Assembly (NCBI GenBank): GCA_022826535.1
Contig: JAJDUS010000122.1
Span: 1-35,397 of the forward strand
DNA length: 35,397 nt
Direction of reading: 5' to 3'
DNA from: Prochlorococcaceae cyanobacterium jk18x1bzbins.87
Lineage (GTDB): Bacteria > Cyanobacteriota > Cyanobacteriia > PCC-6307 > Cyanobiaceae
The notes below the pieces were generated by a model that was given only the letters and a program-made list of their open reading frames with translations, was not told the DNA's origin and made no database searches. This document shows positions 1 to 7,263 of the stretch, piece after piece. The position numbers were made by a program, and so were the translations under genes. Within the stretch, counting starts at the first letter, position 1. The number at the start of each line of letters is the position of its first letter.

Positions 1-1525
1 TCCCTGCTGGCAGCTCGCCAAGAGAGACACGGAAGGTCTCGTTCCCCTCCTCTTGCACCACCGTGGTGCTGTCGTCCACTGTCTGCACGGTGAATGTGTG
101 GGAGCCGCCGGCCTCGGCCGGGATCACCACCTCAGCGGGGCCCACCTCGTAGTCCTGGCCATAGGACACCCTCCTCTGACTGTCGAAGCTGGAGTGGAAG
201 CTGACGGCGCTGACGTCCGTGTAGTTGATGGGCACAGTGGTGGCGGTGCCGCGCTCCACGTCGATGCTCACCGTGATGCTCACCTGTCCCCCCTCCGTCA
301 CCCTGTAGGTCCCACTGTCAAAACTGACCTGCGGAGACCCCAACGGGAGAGAGCGCTCGATTGGGGGCACCCGCGGCGCCGTGTCACGGACCAGCACCGT
401 GTGCCCCGACGGGCAACTGGAGGCCTTCCCGTCGTTGACGTTGACCCTGGTCCCGTAGGCCGGGTTGTGGACGCGGCCGCCGTCGTCGTCGATGAGCGTC
501 GGCCGGTTGTCCGTTGTTGTCGACGGCGCGTCCCCCGACGTCCCGCCGATGGTGTACCCGTTGCCGGGACGCACCCAGGCGCACATGTGGTAGTCCCCGG
601 ACACGCCCTGGGTGGGCACCTTGAACCATTCAGTACCGATGTTGGTCCTGGTGATCACGCCGTGCCAGACTTCATTGGTCCAGGGCACCCGGGCCGCGAC
701 CTTGATGCGTAGAGCGCGGCCCGGGGGCGGGGTCTGGGTGCCCGGCAGATTGGCGATCCGCACCCGGAAATACGCGTCCTGACCCTCGTTCACCGCGTCG
801 CCGGTCATGTCGATGGTCACCTGCGGGTTCTCGACAACCCTGAGGTCGTCGTTGACGATCGTGTAGGCGCCCGGGTATGCATAGCCTTCTCCCGACGTGA
901 TGGTCGGGGTGATGACCACCCTCTCGTGCGGCTCGAAGGCATCGTCCGGCCTCACCTCGATGGAGACCTTGCTTGCCGCTGGCGGCGTTGTGCTTCCTGC
1001 CTCGATCATAAGTCCGCTTACGCAGTTGCTTCCAGTGATGGCAACGCCGTTTCTCAATATCCGGTAATCCTCGCCCGGATCCCAGGAGTTGTTACGGTCA
1101 AGCGTTGCCGCTCCAGAGAAGCATAGGTTGTATATAACATCATAGCCTACATATCTAACTCTTGTAGTTGTCCCCCCCAGACCACTGGGCACCCTAGTTG
1201 TGATGCTGGTTGCCTTGTTGAGCTCGACGCTGATCGGTCGGACGGTGGGAATCGGTACCGCCCGCCACCGACGTCCCACCCTTGCGGCTTCGGCCCCGGG
1301 GCCTTCCTTCTCGCGATCAACGCCGACATGCATCTGGATACGATGATAATGGTGGTGCGCATACGCATCCGCCCCAGCAAGGCCGAGCAGGAGCGCAGGA
1401 GACAAACCGCTTAGAATGCCCAGGATCAATGAAGTTGGCAGAAGGCCAGAAGTGGTTGGAGAGGATGAGATCGGCTTGAGAAATGCCATGATGCCGAATC
1501 CAGGAAAGGACTGGCGCAGATTCAT
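1..1525 (-). CDS. Secreted Calx-beta-like repeat protein, N-terminal part (partial)
   Basis: The reading frame is open on the minus strand from about 1525 to the window edge, roughly 508 codons, and the C-terminus lies outside. The N-terminus has a basic start followed by a hydrophobic stretch ending in LLLGLAGADAYA, which looks like a signal peptide, and then a His-rich HHHYHR segment. Two related beta-domain units follow. One includes NPQVTIDMTGDAVNEG (about 680-860). The other includes SPQVSFDSGTYRVTEGG (about 190-335) and leads to DDSTTVVQEEGNETFRVSL, the typical Calx-beta/extracellular-repeat pattern. Two in-frame ATGs are possible, 1525 and 1489; neither has a clear Shine-Dalgarno site, and the 1489 start places the signal peptide better. 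Such proteins are usually exported and act in adhesion or cell-surface contact, but ligand and role here are unknown. The next gene upstream is a broken rluD. Confidence 0.75.
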   Translation of the reverse strand, partial: MNLRQSFPGFGIMAFLKPISSSPTTSGLLPTSLILGILSGLSPALLLGLAGADAYAHHHYHRIQMHVGVDREKEGPGAEAARVGRRWRAVPIPTVRPISVELNKATSITTRVPSGLGGTTTRVRYVGYDVIYNLCFSGAATLDRNNSWDPGEDYRILRNGVAITGSNCVSGLMIEAGSTTPPAASKVSIEVRPDDAFEPHERVVITPTITSGEGYAYPGAYTIVNDDLRVVENPQVTIDMTGDAVNEGQDAYFRVRIANLPGTQTPPPGRALRIKVAARVPWTNEVWHGVITRTNIGTEWFKVPTQGVSGDYHMCAWVRPGNGYTIGGTSGDAPSTTTDNRPTLIDDDGGRVHNPAYGTRVNVNDGKASSCPSGHTVLVRDTAPRVPPIERSLPLGSPQVSFDSGTYRVTEGGQVSITVSIDVERGTATTVPINYTDVSAVSFHSSFDSQRRVSYGQDYEVGPAEVVIPAEAGGSHTFTVQTVDDSTTVVQEEGNETFRVSLGELPAG

Positions 1526-1543
1526 GCAGGTGCAAGTGGCTTT

Positions 1544-1572
1544 ACAGTAAAATTTGATACAGAAAGGGACAA
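1544..1572 (-). promoter_or_regulatory. Possible sigma-70 promoter of the secreted repeat protein
   Basis: On the minus strand a TTGTCC hexamer (1567-1572) is followed after exactly 17 bases by TACTGT (1544-1549). This sits directly before the two candidate starts at 1525 and 1489 in an AT-rich patch. The implied leader is short for the 1525 start and normal for the 1489 start. It is a pattern match only. Confidence 0.3.
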
Positions 1573-1597
1573 TGCCAAATTTTTTCGCTCTAATTGA

Positions 1598-2141
1598 TAC
1601 GCTATCCGCTCCTGGGTGAGGGGGTGGTTGAACCCCAGTTCAACGGCATGGAGCATCTGACCGGGCAAGGCCATGGGAAGGCGTCGGCAGCGGCTGTAGA
1701 GGGGATCCCCCACAACGGGATGCCCCCCCGTGGCTGCAATGGACACGAATCTGATGGGTGCGGGCCTGGCGCCCGTTCTCCTCCCCCACAACGGCATACC
1801 TGCGCCGGTCCACGGGATGACGTCCAATGGGGCCGTCCCATGCGCCCTGCTCCTGGGGCAGGACCCCATGGACAAGCCCCAGGTAGCGGCGGCTGCAACT
1901 GCGCTGGGCGATTTGCTGTTGCAAACTCATGAGTGCGGCCTGGCTCTTGGCCACCACCATGCAGCCACTGGTGTCCTTATCCAGCCGATGGACAATGCCG
2001 GGGCGCATCTTGCCGTTGATGCCTGGTAAATCAGGACAGTGGGCAAGGAGCCCGTTCGCCAGGGTGCCGTCCCGGTGACCGGGGGCAGGGTGGACCGTGA
2101 GGCCGGCGGGCTTGTTGATGACGATGATGGTCTCACTGGAA
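1598..2141 (-). pseudogene. rluD: rluD-type 23S rRNA pseudouridine synthase, truncated and frameshifted
   Basis: The minus strand encodes the catalytic domain of an RluA/RluD-family pseudouridine synthase: ETIIVINKPAGLTVHPAPGH, then RPGIVHRLDKDTSG with the catalytic Asp, then QARTHQIRVH. The first ~85 residues, including the S4 RNA-binding domain and a start codon, are missing; the sequence begins directly behind the hepT stop codon. At a run of seven C (1724-1730, seven G on the coding strand) the frame shifts, and GGHPVVGDPLYSR and HAVELGFNHPLTQERI continue in another frame. The normal C-terminal tail is lost after QERI. The tail is found instead at about 3063-3250 in a duplicated copy. The gene cannot make a full enzyme from this locus. 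Confidence 0.85.
1602..1692 (+). repeat. Duplicated rluD 3' segment, copy 1
   Basis: About 90 bases here match 3150-3240 almost perfectly, with only a few substitutions. Both encode, on the minus strand, LYSRCRRLPMALPGQMLHAV and then NHPLTQERI. Copy 1 remains attached to the rluD catalytic domain; copy 2 keeps the gene's proper C-terminus. Confidence 0.85.
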
Positions 2142-2498
2142 TCAACTGGTTTCCTGATTCAGTTCGCTCAGCAGTTGGGTGCAGTGCTGAACGAGGATCG
2201 GTAGATCTGTCTGAATAGCGCCCCAGACAATGCGATCACTCACGTTGAGGTACTCATGGGTGAGCAAGTTACGAAAATCGATGATCTGGCGCCCTTTCGG
2301 GATGGCTGCAAACAGCCGAGGGTTGCGCCGGGCAACCACTTTTAGGGCTTCGCCAATAATGATGAATTCCCGCTCTGTAGAAGACCGGACGAGCCGGCTT
2401 CTTCTGTAGGTATCTTCATCCAGTCCTGCGGTTGCCGCGGTGATGGCTGCGGCAGCTTCGAGGATGTCGTTGAGGTAGGCGCGGGGATCACGCAGCAT
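2142..2498 (-). CDS. hepT: HepT-like HEPN-domain ribonuclease toxin (DUF86)
   Basis: A 118-residue all-helical protein with the HEPN motif R-x4-H-x-Y (RNLLTHEY, about residues 76-83) near a conserved DFRN stretch, the signature of the HepT/DUF86 family. In studied systems HepT is an RNase toxin that is neutralised when its MntA partner adds AMP to the motif tyrosine. Its ATG lies inside the last codons of the upstream mntA-like gene (11-nt overlap), so the two are translationally coupled. The length is typical. The stop codon falls exactly where the truncated rluD sequence begins, which suggests the pair, or a rearrangement at its edge, cost rluD its 5' end. Confidence 0.85.
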   Translation of the reverse strand: MLRDPRAYLNDILEAAAAITAATAGLDEDTYRRSRLVRSSTEREFIIIGEALKVVARRNPRLFAAIPKGRQIIDFRNLLTHEYLNVSDRIVWGAIQTDLPILVQHCTQLLSELNQETS

Positions 2499-2799
2499 AG
2501 ATTTCCTGCTTGCTGGCCTCGATCGTTGCCTTGATATAGGGGTTGCGAACGGCGTCCACCATCACCAGGTCCACGGGGGCAGACAGGCTTTTGCGCAGTT
2601 CGCTCAGTAGGCTGAAGTAGGTCCTGTAGAGCGTTCCAGGTTCACAAGGTTGAAACTCCACCAACAGGTCGATGTCGCTCTCTCCATGGCGGTAGTCGGA
2701 TCGCACCACGGAACCAAAGGCATGCATGTGCGCCACCTGATGGCGTCGGCAGGCGTCGGTAATGGCCTCAAGCTGGGGCTGGGCAAGGGCGAGACTCAT
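2488..2799 (-). CDS. mntA: MntA-like minimal nucleotidyltransferase antitoxin
   Basis: A 103-residue nucleotidyltransferase with the polymerase-beta-type motif: HAFGSVVRSDYRHGESDIDL gives GS and DxD, followed by the hydrophobic LLVEF strand. The third acidic residue is probably in SAPVDLVMVD. Members of this family AMPylate the HepT toxin. Counting the residues, the spacing between GS and DxD is 11 rather than the usual 10, so an extra residue sits in the loop; activity is not assured. An AGGAG-like site (GGAGTGA) stands a few bases before the ATG at 2799. It is the first gene of a two-gene operon with hepT. Confidence 0.85.
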   Translation of the reverse strand: MSLALAQPQLEAITDACRRHQVAHMHAFGSVVRSDYRHGESDIDLLVEFQPCEPGTLYRTYFSLLSELRKSLSAPVDLVMVDAVRNPYIKATIEASKQEIYAA

Positions 2800-2867
2800 A
2801 GCGTCACTCCGACCAGCAACTGTCTTCTGTAGACTACCTCAATGAAGTGGCGCTAGCGCAGCGTTCG

Positions 2868-3092
2868 GCTGTGCTCGTGTGGTCTGGAACGACACCCCTT
2901 GGCCAAAAGCCGCGACCTGGATCCAGCCCTCCGCAACTGGTGGGCCAGCCTGAAGGTTCCAACCGTGAGGATCATGATCTGTCCCTGATGGTTGCTGTGC
3001 AGGTGGAGCTTGAAGCCAAAGACTATCCCATGGAGGCGCGGCTCCGTTGGCCCAGTTCCGACTCAGGGACAGCAGTCGGCAGCAGACCTTAG
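2868..3092 (-). pseudogene. IS982-family transposase fragment
   Basis: A minus-strand stretch reads VFGFKLHLHSNHQGQIM, matching [17 protein letters not shown] of the IS982-type transposase at the right end of the window. DNA similarity also covers the preceding segment, where SLSRNWA corresponds to the ISRNRVF region. There is no start, and frameshifts and stops interrupt it. It abuts the end of the duplicated rluD tail. It is a remnant, not a gene; the boundaries are approximate. Confidence 0.65.
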
Positions 3093-3357
3093 GCGCCGCA
3101 ACAGGATCTGAAAGCATGGGGGCAGTTCCGCCCGGCAGACAATCCGCTCCTGGGTGAGGGGATGGTTGAGCCCCAGTTCAACGGCGTGGAGCATCTGACC
3201 GGGCAAGGCCATGGGCAGGCGGCGGCAGCGGCTGTAGAGGGTTTTGTGAGGGCCATGGGCAGCAGGGGCATCCACCCGCTTCCCACCCCGTTCCTTGGGG
3301 AACAAGGGGCGGATGCCATCAACCTGCTCCTCGCTGAGCCAAAACAACTGGGCCATC
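3063..3357 (-). pseudogene. Chimeric ORF: IS5-family transposase N-terminus fused to rluD C-terminus
   Basis: A single open frame of about 97 codons starts at the transposase ATG (3357; MAQLFWLSEEQVDGIRPLF). It lacks the transposase residues between KRVD and DAPAAHGPHKTLY, and continues in frame as RluD: LYSRCRRLPMALPGQ, then HAVELGLNHPLTQERI and a plausible native RluD C-terminus (PPCFQILLRRLR). The join lies at a shared LY-[NS]-R coding sequence (CTCTACA...), which suggests recombination at microhomology. The last residues run into IS982 remnant DNA. The product would have neither a transposase catalytic core nor an rRNA-modification active site. Expression is unknown. Confidence 0.75.
3150..3240 (+). 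repeat. Duplicated rluD 3' segment, copy 2
   Basis: Partner of the repeat at 1602-1692, in the same orientation. Here the sequence is joined to a transposase N-terminus on one side and to the native rluD end on the other. The hepT/mntA pair and the IS982 fragment lie between the copies, as expected for insertion with duplication or repeated recombination. Confidence 0.85.
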
Positions 3358-3371
3358 ACCCATCCTCCTGC

Positions 3372-4043
3372 TGCTGTCATGCACCACCTTCTTGCAGCGG
3401 CGGGATGGGATGCAGGGCGAGATCCCCTGCTCCGCCAGCATCTTACGGATTTTGTCCCTATGATCCCCAGATCCCCATGGTCGCAGGCGGCAAATCCTTC
3501 AGCACCACACCGGCGCCAGGGAAGCCACTGCATTGCTCCTCACTTAGGTGTAGCCGTCGGGGACAGCCTTTGCTGTGGCAGACTCCATGAAGCTTGCTGG
3601 TCATGCCCCCCTTGGTGCCACCAATCAGGCGGGGATCAGACACCCTTGTTGAGACTGGATGCTGTGGGATGGGCTTTGAGATGGGTGATGTCAATCCTCA
3701 CCACCTCTCACTCTACGCCATCGGATGCTGACAACTCAGAAAACAGATCAAAGGCACCCTTGTCTGACCAGCCCCGGAAACGGTTGTAGAGGGTTTTGTG
3801 GGGACCATCGGCCGCGGGGCATCCACCCAGCGCAGCCCCTTCTGAATGACAGGGATGATGCCGCTCAACACCTTGCGGTCATCCACTCGCTCCCACCCCG
3901 TTCCTTGGGAAACAAGGGGCGGATGCGATCAACCTGCTCTCCGCTGAACCCCAACAACTGGGCCATCATCCCTCCTCCTGCTGCTCTCTTGGAGGTCCTT
4001 CTCTGGTAAGAGGATCATTCCTCACATTATGGGTCCTGACCCT
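3372..4043 (-). pseudogene. Decayed IS5-family insertion sequence with transposase remnant
   Basis: Reading the minus strand from about 4043, the terminal sequence AGGGTCAGGACCCAT is followed by a start region (MAQLLGFSGEQVDRIRPLF near 3974), then LRWV-type and RLIGGTKGGMTSKLHGV, then HLSEEQCSGFPGAGVVLKDL and a degraded DKIRKMLAEQGISPCI. The order is that of one IS5-family DDE transposase, but stops and frameshifts occur throughout. Near 3372 it runs into the N-terminus of another copy through a shared purine-rich sequence, so the right end is lost. Confidence 0.8.
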
Positions 4044-4097
4044 AAGGCCAAGAGAGGCCATCCCAACGACAACATAAGGTGTTTTGACCCTCAAAAC

Positions 4098-4212
4098 GCT
4101 CCTTTAGGGAAACACTGGGGAACCCCTTTCTGGCTCGGTCCTGGCTTTTGAAAAGCCTTGCTGTGATAGAGGAGTGACAGTCTTCTGTGAAAGCGCTTTG
4201 AAGTTGTCCGGT
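4098..4212. repeat. Inverted-repeat element (MITE-like), copy A
   Basis: About 115 bases with imperfect terminal inverted repeats (TTTAGGGAAACACTGG at the left; TTTCCTTAGGG at the right). The interior is shared with 12691-12816 and 26208-26326: CCTGGCTTTTGAAAAGCC, GAGGAGTGACAGTCTTCTG and GAAAGCGCTTTGAAGTT. There is no coding capacity. Right-end-like tails also occur near 4268 (TTCTCCAGCGGTTCCCTGGG) and 4339 (TTGTCCAGGCTTTCCCTGGG), probably debris of further copies. Confidence 0.75.
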
Positions 4213-4548
4213 CTTTCCTTAGGGAGAAACATGGAGCAGGTGCAATGATGACCCTCCTGGCTCACACGGTTCTCCAGCGGTTCCCTGGGGGCGCAGAGAT
4301 GAAAAATGGGAACTTCTGTGGACCCGCTTGGGAATTGTCCAGGCTTTCCCTGGGCTCAACACCCCGGATCAACACCAGGGGAAGGGGGCAAGGCCGGGGG
4401 TGCCCGTTTGGCCGCACATCCACAAAACTGGACAATGGTCACCCCCTCCGTCCCGTGTTTCCTTGAAGAAAAGTTTCCAACTCGAATTCCTGGACGCTAC
4501 ACTTTTTATTACTGCGATAGTTTAATTGGTCTGTAGATCGGAGGCAAG
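4213..4548. other. Leader region upstream of the first sigma factor
   Basis: No convincing gene. It holds the two right-end-like repeat tails noted under copy A and a short inverted pair (TTGTCCAG near 4338, CTGGACAA near 4427). An AT-rich stretch at 4490-4530 just before the sigma gene is where a promoter would be expected, but I cannot define -10 and -35 boxes with confidence. Confidence 0.4.
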
Positions 4549-5520
4549 ATGATGAAGAGAGATTGCTTTGGCTGGATGCTGGATGGGATTGGTCGTTCCA
4601 GGCTGTTGGCCCCGGATCAGGAGGTGAGTCTGGGGCGTGCCGTGCGCACTTGGATGGACTACCCTGGTGGGCCTTCTCAAGCCCCTGCGGGGATTTTGAA
4701 GGCCGGTCTTCATGCTCGGGGGGAAATGATCCGAGCCAATCTTCGCCTAGTGGTTCACTTGGCCAAGAAATACAGGACCCGAGGCTTGCCCCTTGAAGAC
4801 CTGGTTCAGGAGGGTAGCTTTGGCCTACAGCGGGCCGCAGAAAAATTTGATCCCGCCACCGGATACCGTTTCAGTACATATGCTTACTGGTGGATTAAAC
4901 AATCACTGCAACGGGCGGTGAGCCAGCAGGCGTCCAATATTCGCTTACCGTTCCATGTGGCGGATCGGTTGGCCCGCCTCACAGCTTGCACCCACCGCCT
5001 CACTCAACAGTTGGGCCGGCCTCCCAGTCTGGAGGAGGCGGCCCTTGCCATGAACGGAACCAAGGCACAGATTCGCCAGTTGGAGCAGACGGCACGGTTG
5101 CTGAGCGGGGCAAGCCTGGATGCCCAGGTGAAGAGTGAGGATGACAGCAGTTCCCTTGGCGAACTGATCGAAGACGAGCGCACCCAACCCATGGATGCCT
5201 TGGAGCAGGGCGATGTTTTGACGCAGCTAGAAAAGCTGATGGATACTGCCAAGCTTAGTGCCCGGGAGCGGCAGGTGGTGAGGCAGCGCCACTGTCTCCA
5301 TGAGCCCCTGCCTTTTCAAGGAATTGCCGGCAGCTTGGGACTCAGCCGTGAGCGTGCGCGTCAGATCGAGCAAAATGCCATGCGCAAGCTACGGCGGGCC
5401 GCCCGGGGCGGGGGGTCGTCCCACTGTAGACACCCCCGCACGGTGACCAAACAATTGTCCACACCGCACCGGTTGCTCAAGCGGGTACCACAGCTTGAAT
5501 CCTCCCCTGCCCATCCATGA
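4549..5520 (+). CDS. Sigma-70 family RNA polymerase sigma factor (cyanobacterial group 2 type)
   Basis: A 323-residue sigma factor. Region 2 lies at about residues 58-125: [38 protein letters not shown] and the -10-recognising [14 protein letters not shown]. Region 3 is at 130-210. Region 4.2 is at 237-286, ending [17 protein letters not shown], which keeps the RERxRQIE residues of the recognition helix. It lacks the long N-terminal 1.1 region of the primary sigma, as expected for a group 2 factor. GGAGG at 4540-4544 lies 4 bases before the ATG at 4549 and 7 before the ATG at 4552; the second may be the true start. A paralogue follows directly. Tail residues after 290 are low-complexity. It probably directs stress- or condition-specific transcription. 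Confidence 0.92.
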   Translation: MMKRDCFGWMLDGIGRSRLLAPDQEVSLGRAVRTWMDYPGGPSQAPAGILKAGLHARGEMIRANLRLVVHLAKKYRTRGLPLEDLVQEGSFGLQRAAEKFDPATGYRFSTYAYWWIKQSLQRAVSQQASNIRLPFHVADRLARLTACTHRLTQQLGRPPSLEEAALAMNGTKAQIRQLEQTARLLSGASLDAQVKSEDDSSSLGELIEDERTQPMDALEQGDVLTQLEKLMDTAKLSARERQVVRQRHCLHEPLPFQGIAGSLGLSRERARQIEQNAMRKLRRAARGGGSSHCRHPRTVTKQLSTPHRLLKRVPQLESSPAHP

Positions 5521-5654
5521 CACACCGCGGATTGCCCATGTGCTATGTGAGTTTTGATTTTGTGATGGTTGGCCTGACTGCTCAGCCATTTCGCTAAACT
5601 GCAGGAAATTGAGGGGGGATCCATTCACCCGTCACAAGATCATCGCCAAGCCCT

Positions 5655-6557
5655 ATGCCTGCAGAGATAAGCACCCTAGCATGGATGTTTCGGAGAATCT
5701 CTCAGTTTCGGCTGCTCACCTCCGAGGAGGAAACCAGTCTGGGCCAGATTGTCCACATGTGGCACAGCCATCCCAGTGGCCCGGATTCGGCCCCAAGCAA
5801 GTTGCGCAGGGCAGGACTTCAGGCTCGGAAGCAAATGATTCAGGCCAATCTCAGGCTTGTCGTCCATCTGGCGAAAAAATACCAGACCCGTGGTCTTCCC
5901 CTGGAAGATCTTATTCAAGAGGGTGCAATTGGTTTACAAAGAGCCGTGGAGAAATTTGATCCTTCCAAAGGCTATCGCTTTAGCACTTATAGCTACTGGT
6001 GGATTAAACAATCTTTACAACGGGCCATCACTCAAAAAGCCTCCAACATTCGTCTGCCGTTGCACGTGGCGGACCGCCTGGCCCGTCTGACGGTCACGGT
6101 GCAGCGCCTATCCGACAAGCGGGGACGGTTACCCACTGTGGCGGAAGTGGTTGAGGTGGGCAAAGAGACCCAGGCTCAAATCCGCCAACTGGCCCGGGCC
6201 GCCCAACTGCTCAATATGGTGAGTCTTGAGCAGCACATCCATGGTGGGGAGGATGGTGAGGAGAACCGTTTCCCCTTGGATCACCTCATTGACGAGCGCC
6301 CCCAGCCCATGGACAAATTGATGCAGGCGCTGGAGAGCGACTACCTGGCCGCCCTCATCACCACTGCCCGGCTGGGGAGGCAGGAATGGGAGGTGCTGCG
6401 GCAACGCCACTGCTTGAACCGGCGACCCACATTCCAGGACATTTCCAAGGGTCTGGCCCTCAGCCCTGCAAATGCGTTCCAGATCAACCAGAGCGCGCTG
6501 CGCAAGCTCCGCAATGCCGCACGAACGATGACCTTGGCCGCCGTCAAGTCTTCGTGA
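5655..6557 (+). CDS. Sigma-70 family sigma factor, paralogue with divergent region 4.2
   Basis: A 300-residue paralogue of the preceding gene, alignable from FGWM/LAWM onward. Region 2 (about residues 58-125) is well kept: [40 protein letters not shown]. In region 4.2 (240-288) the sequence [13 protein letters not shown] of the neighbour is replaced by LSPANAFQINQSA, so the arginines and glutamate that normally contact the -35 element are gone. It should still bind core polymerase and -10 DNA, but its -35 recognition is probably altered or absent. No good Shine-Dalgarno site precedes the ATG at 5655; ATG at 5685 is a shorter alternative. It ends 16 bases before the convergent nth gene. Confidence 0.9.
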   Translation: MPAEISTLAWMFRRISQFRLLTSEEETSLGQIVHMWHSHPSGPDSAPSKLRRAGLQARKQMIQANLRLVVHLAKKYQTRGLPLEDLIQEGAIGLQRAVEKFDPSKGYRFSTYSYWWIKQSLQRAITQKASNIRLPLHVADRLARLTVTVQRLSDKRGRLPTVAEVVEVGKETQAQIRQLARAAQLLNMVSLEQHIHGGEDGEENRFPLDHLIDERPQPMDKLMQALESDYLAALITTARLGRQEWEVLRQRHCLNRRPTFQDISKGLALSPANAFQINQSALRKLRNAARTMTLAAVKSS

Positions 6558-6559
6558 GT

Positions 6560-6573
6560 GCCCCCTAAGGGGC
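6560..6573. terminator. Possible bidirectional hairpin between sigma gene and nth
   Basis: GCCCC and GGGGC form a perfect five-pair stem around a CTAA loop, in the gap between two convergent genes. There is no clear T-tract on either side, so termination activity is only suggested by position. Confidence 0.35.
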
Positions 6574-7263
6574 TCAGGGCCTCATCGGCTCCGGGGCATA
6601 GGACGGGCAAAGGTGGGCCACAGCACAGCACCCGCAGTTTGGTCGTCGCGCCTTGCATACGGCGCGGCCATGGAAAATGAAGCGGATGGACAACAGATCC
6701 CAGTCCGATTGGGGGAGCAAGGCCATCAACTCCAGTTCAATGCAGGCTGGATCCATCGTGGCCACAAGGCCAAGCCGGTTGCCAAGACGGCGCACATGGG
6801 TATCCACCGTGACACCCACATTGAGGCCATAGGCTGTGGCCAACACCACATTGGCTGTTTTGCGGGCCACACCGGGGCACTGCAGGAGTGCTTCCATGGA
6901 CTTGGGCACATGGCCCTGGTGGCGCTCTAACAACAGGCGCGATGTGCCCACAATGTGACGGGCTTTGTTGCGATAAAATCCTGTGGAGCGCACATAGGGT
7001 TCCACCTGCTCCGGCTCCACAGCAGCAAAACTGGCGGCGTCAGGAAACCGGTCAAACAGGGCTGGCGTCACCCGGTTCACCCGCTTATCCGTGCATTGGG
7101 CCGAGAGGATGGTGGCCACCAGCAACTGGAAGGGATTGCACCAATCCAGGGAACAGCGTGCTTCCGGGTAGAGTTGGCCCAGTTGCTGAAGGATCAATGC
7201 CGCCCGCTGGCGCGGTGGTGGCCAGCGTGGGTACTCCCTGCTTGGCGTCAACTGATCAACCAC
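6574..7263 (-). CDS. nth: Endonuclease III (DNA glycosylase/AP lyase)
   Basis: Removes oxidised pyrimidines in base excision repair. With a GTG start at 7263 it is 229 residues, the family's usual size. The helix-hairpin-helix with catalytic lysine is CPGVARKTANVVL (K135). The catalytic aspartate is in VTVDTHVRRLGNR (D154). The C-terminal [4Fe-4S] ligands follow the C-x6-C-x2-C-x5-C pattern (C203, C210, C213, C219). An open frame extends upstream to 7362, but that would overlap the rseP coding region by over 100 bases and adds Gly/Pro-rich sequence without homology. TTG at 7251, overlapping the rseP stop, is another candidate start. It is transcribed after rseP and probably coupled to it. Confidence 0.92.
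   Translation of the reverse strand: MVDQLTPSREYPRWPPPRQRAALILQQLGQLYPEARCSLDWCNPFQLLVATILSAQCTDKRVNRVTPALFDRFPDAASFAAVEPEQVEPYVRSTGFYRNKARHIVGTSRLLLERHQGHVPKSMEALLQCPGVARKTANVVLATAYGLNVGVTVDTHVRRLGNRLGLVATMDPACIELELMALLPQSDWDLLSIRFIFHGRAVCKARRPNCGCCAVAHLCPSYAPEPMRP

Noticed and set aside
53-712. A plus-strand open frame opposite the secreted repeat protein.
   Set aside because: The minus-strand reading has a signal peptide and Calx-beta pattern; the plus reading is His/Val/Arg-rich and structureless.
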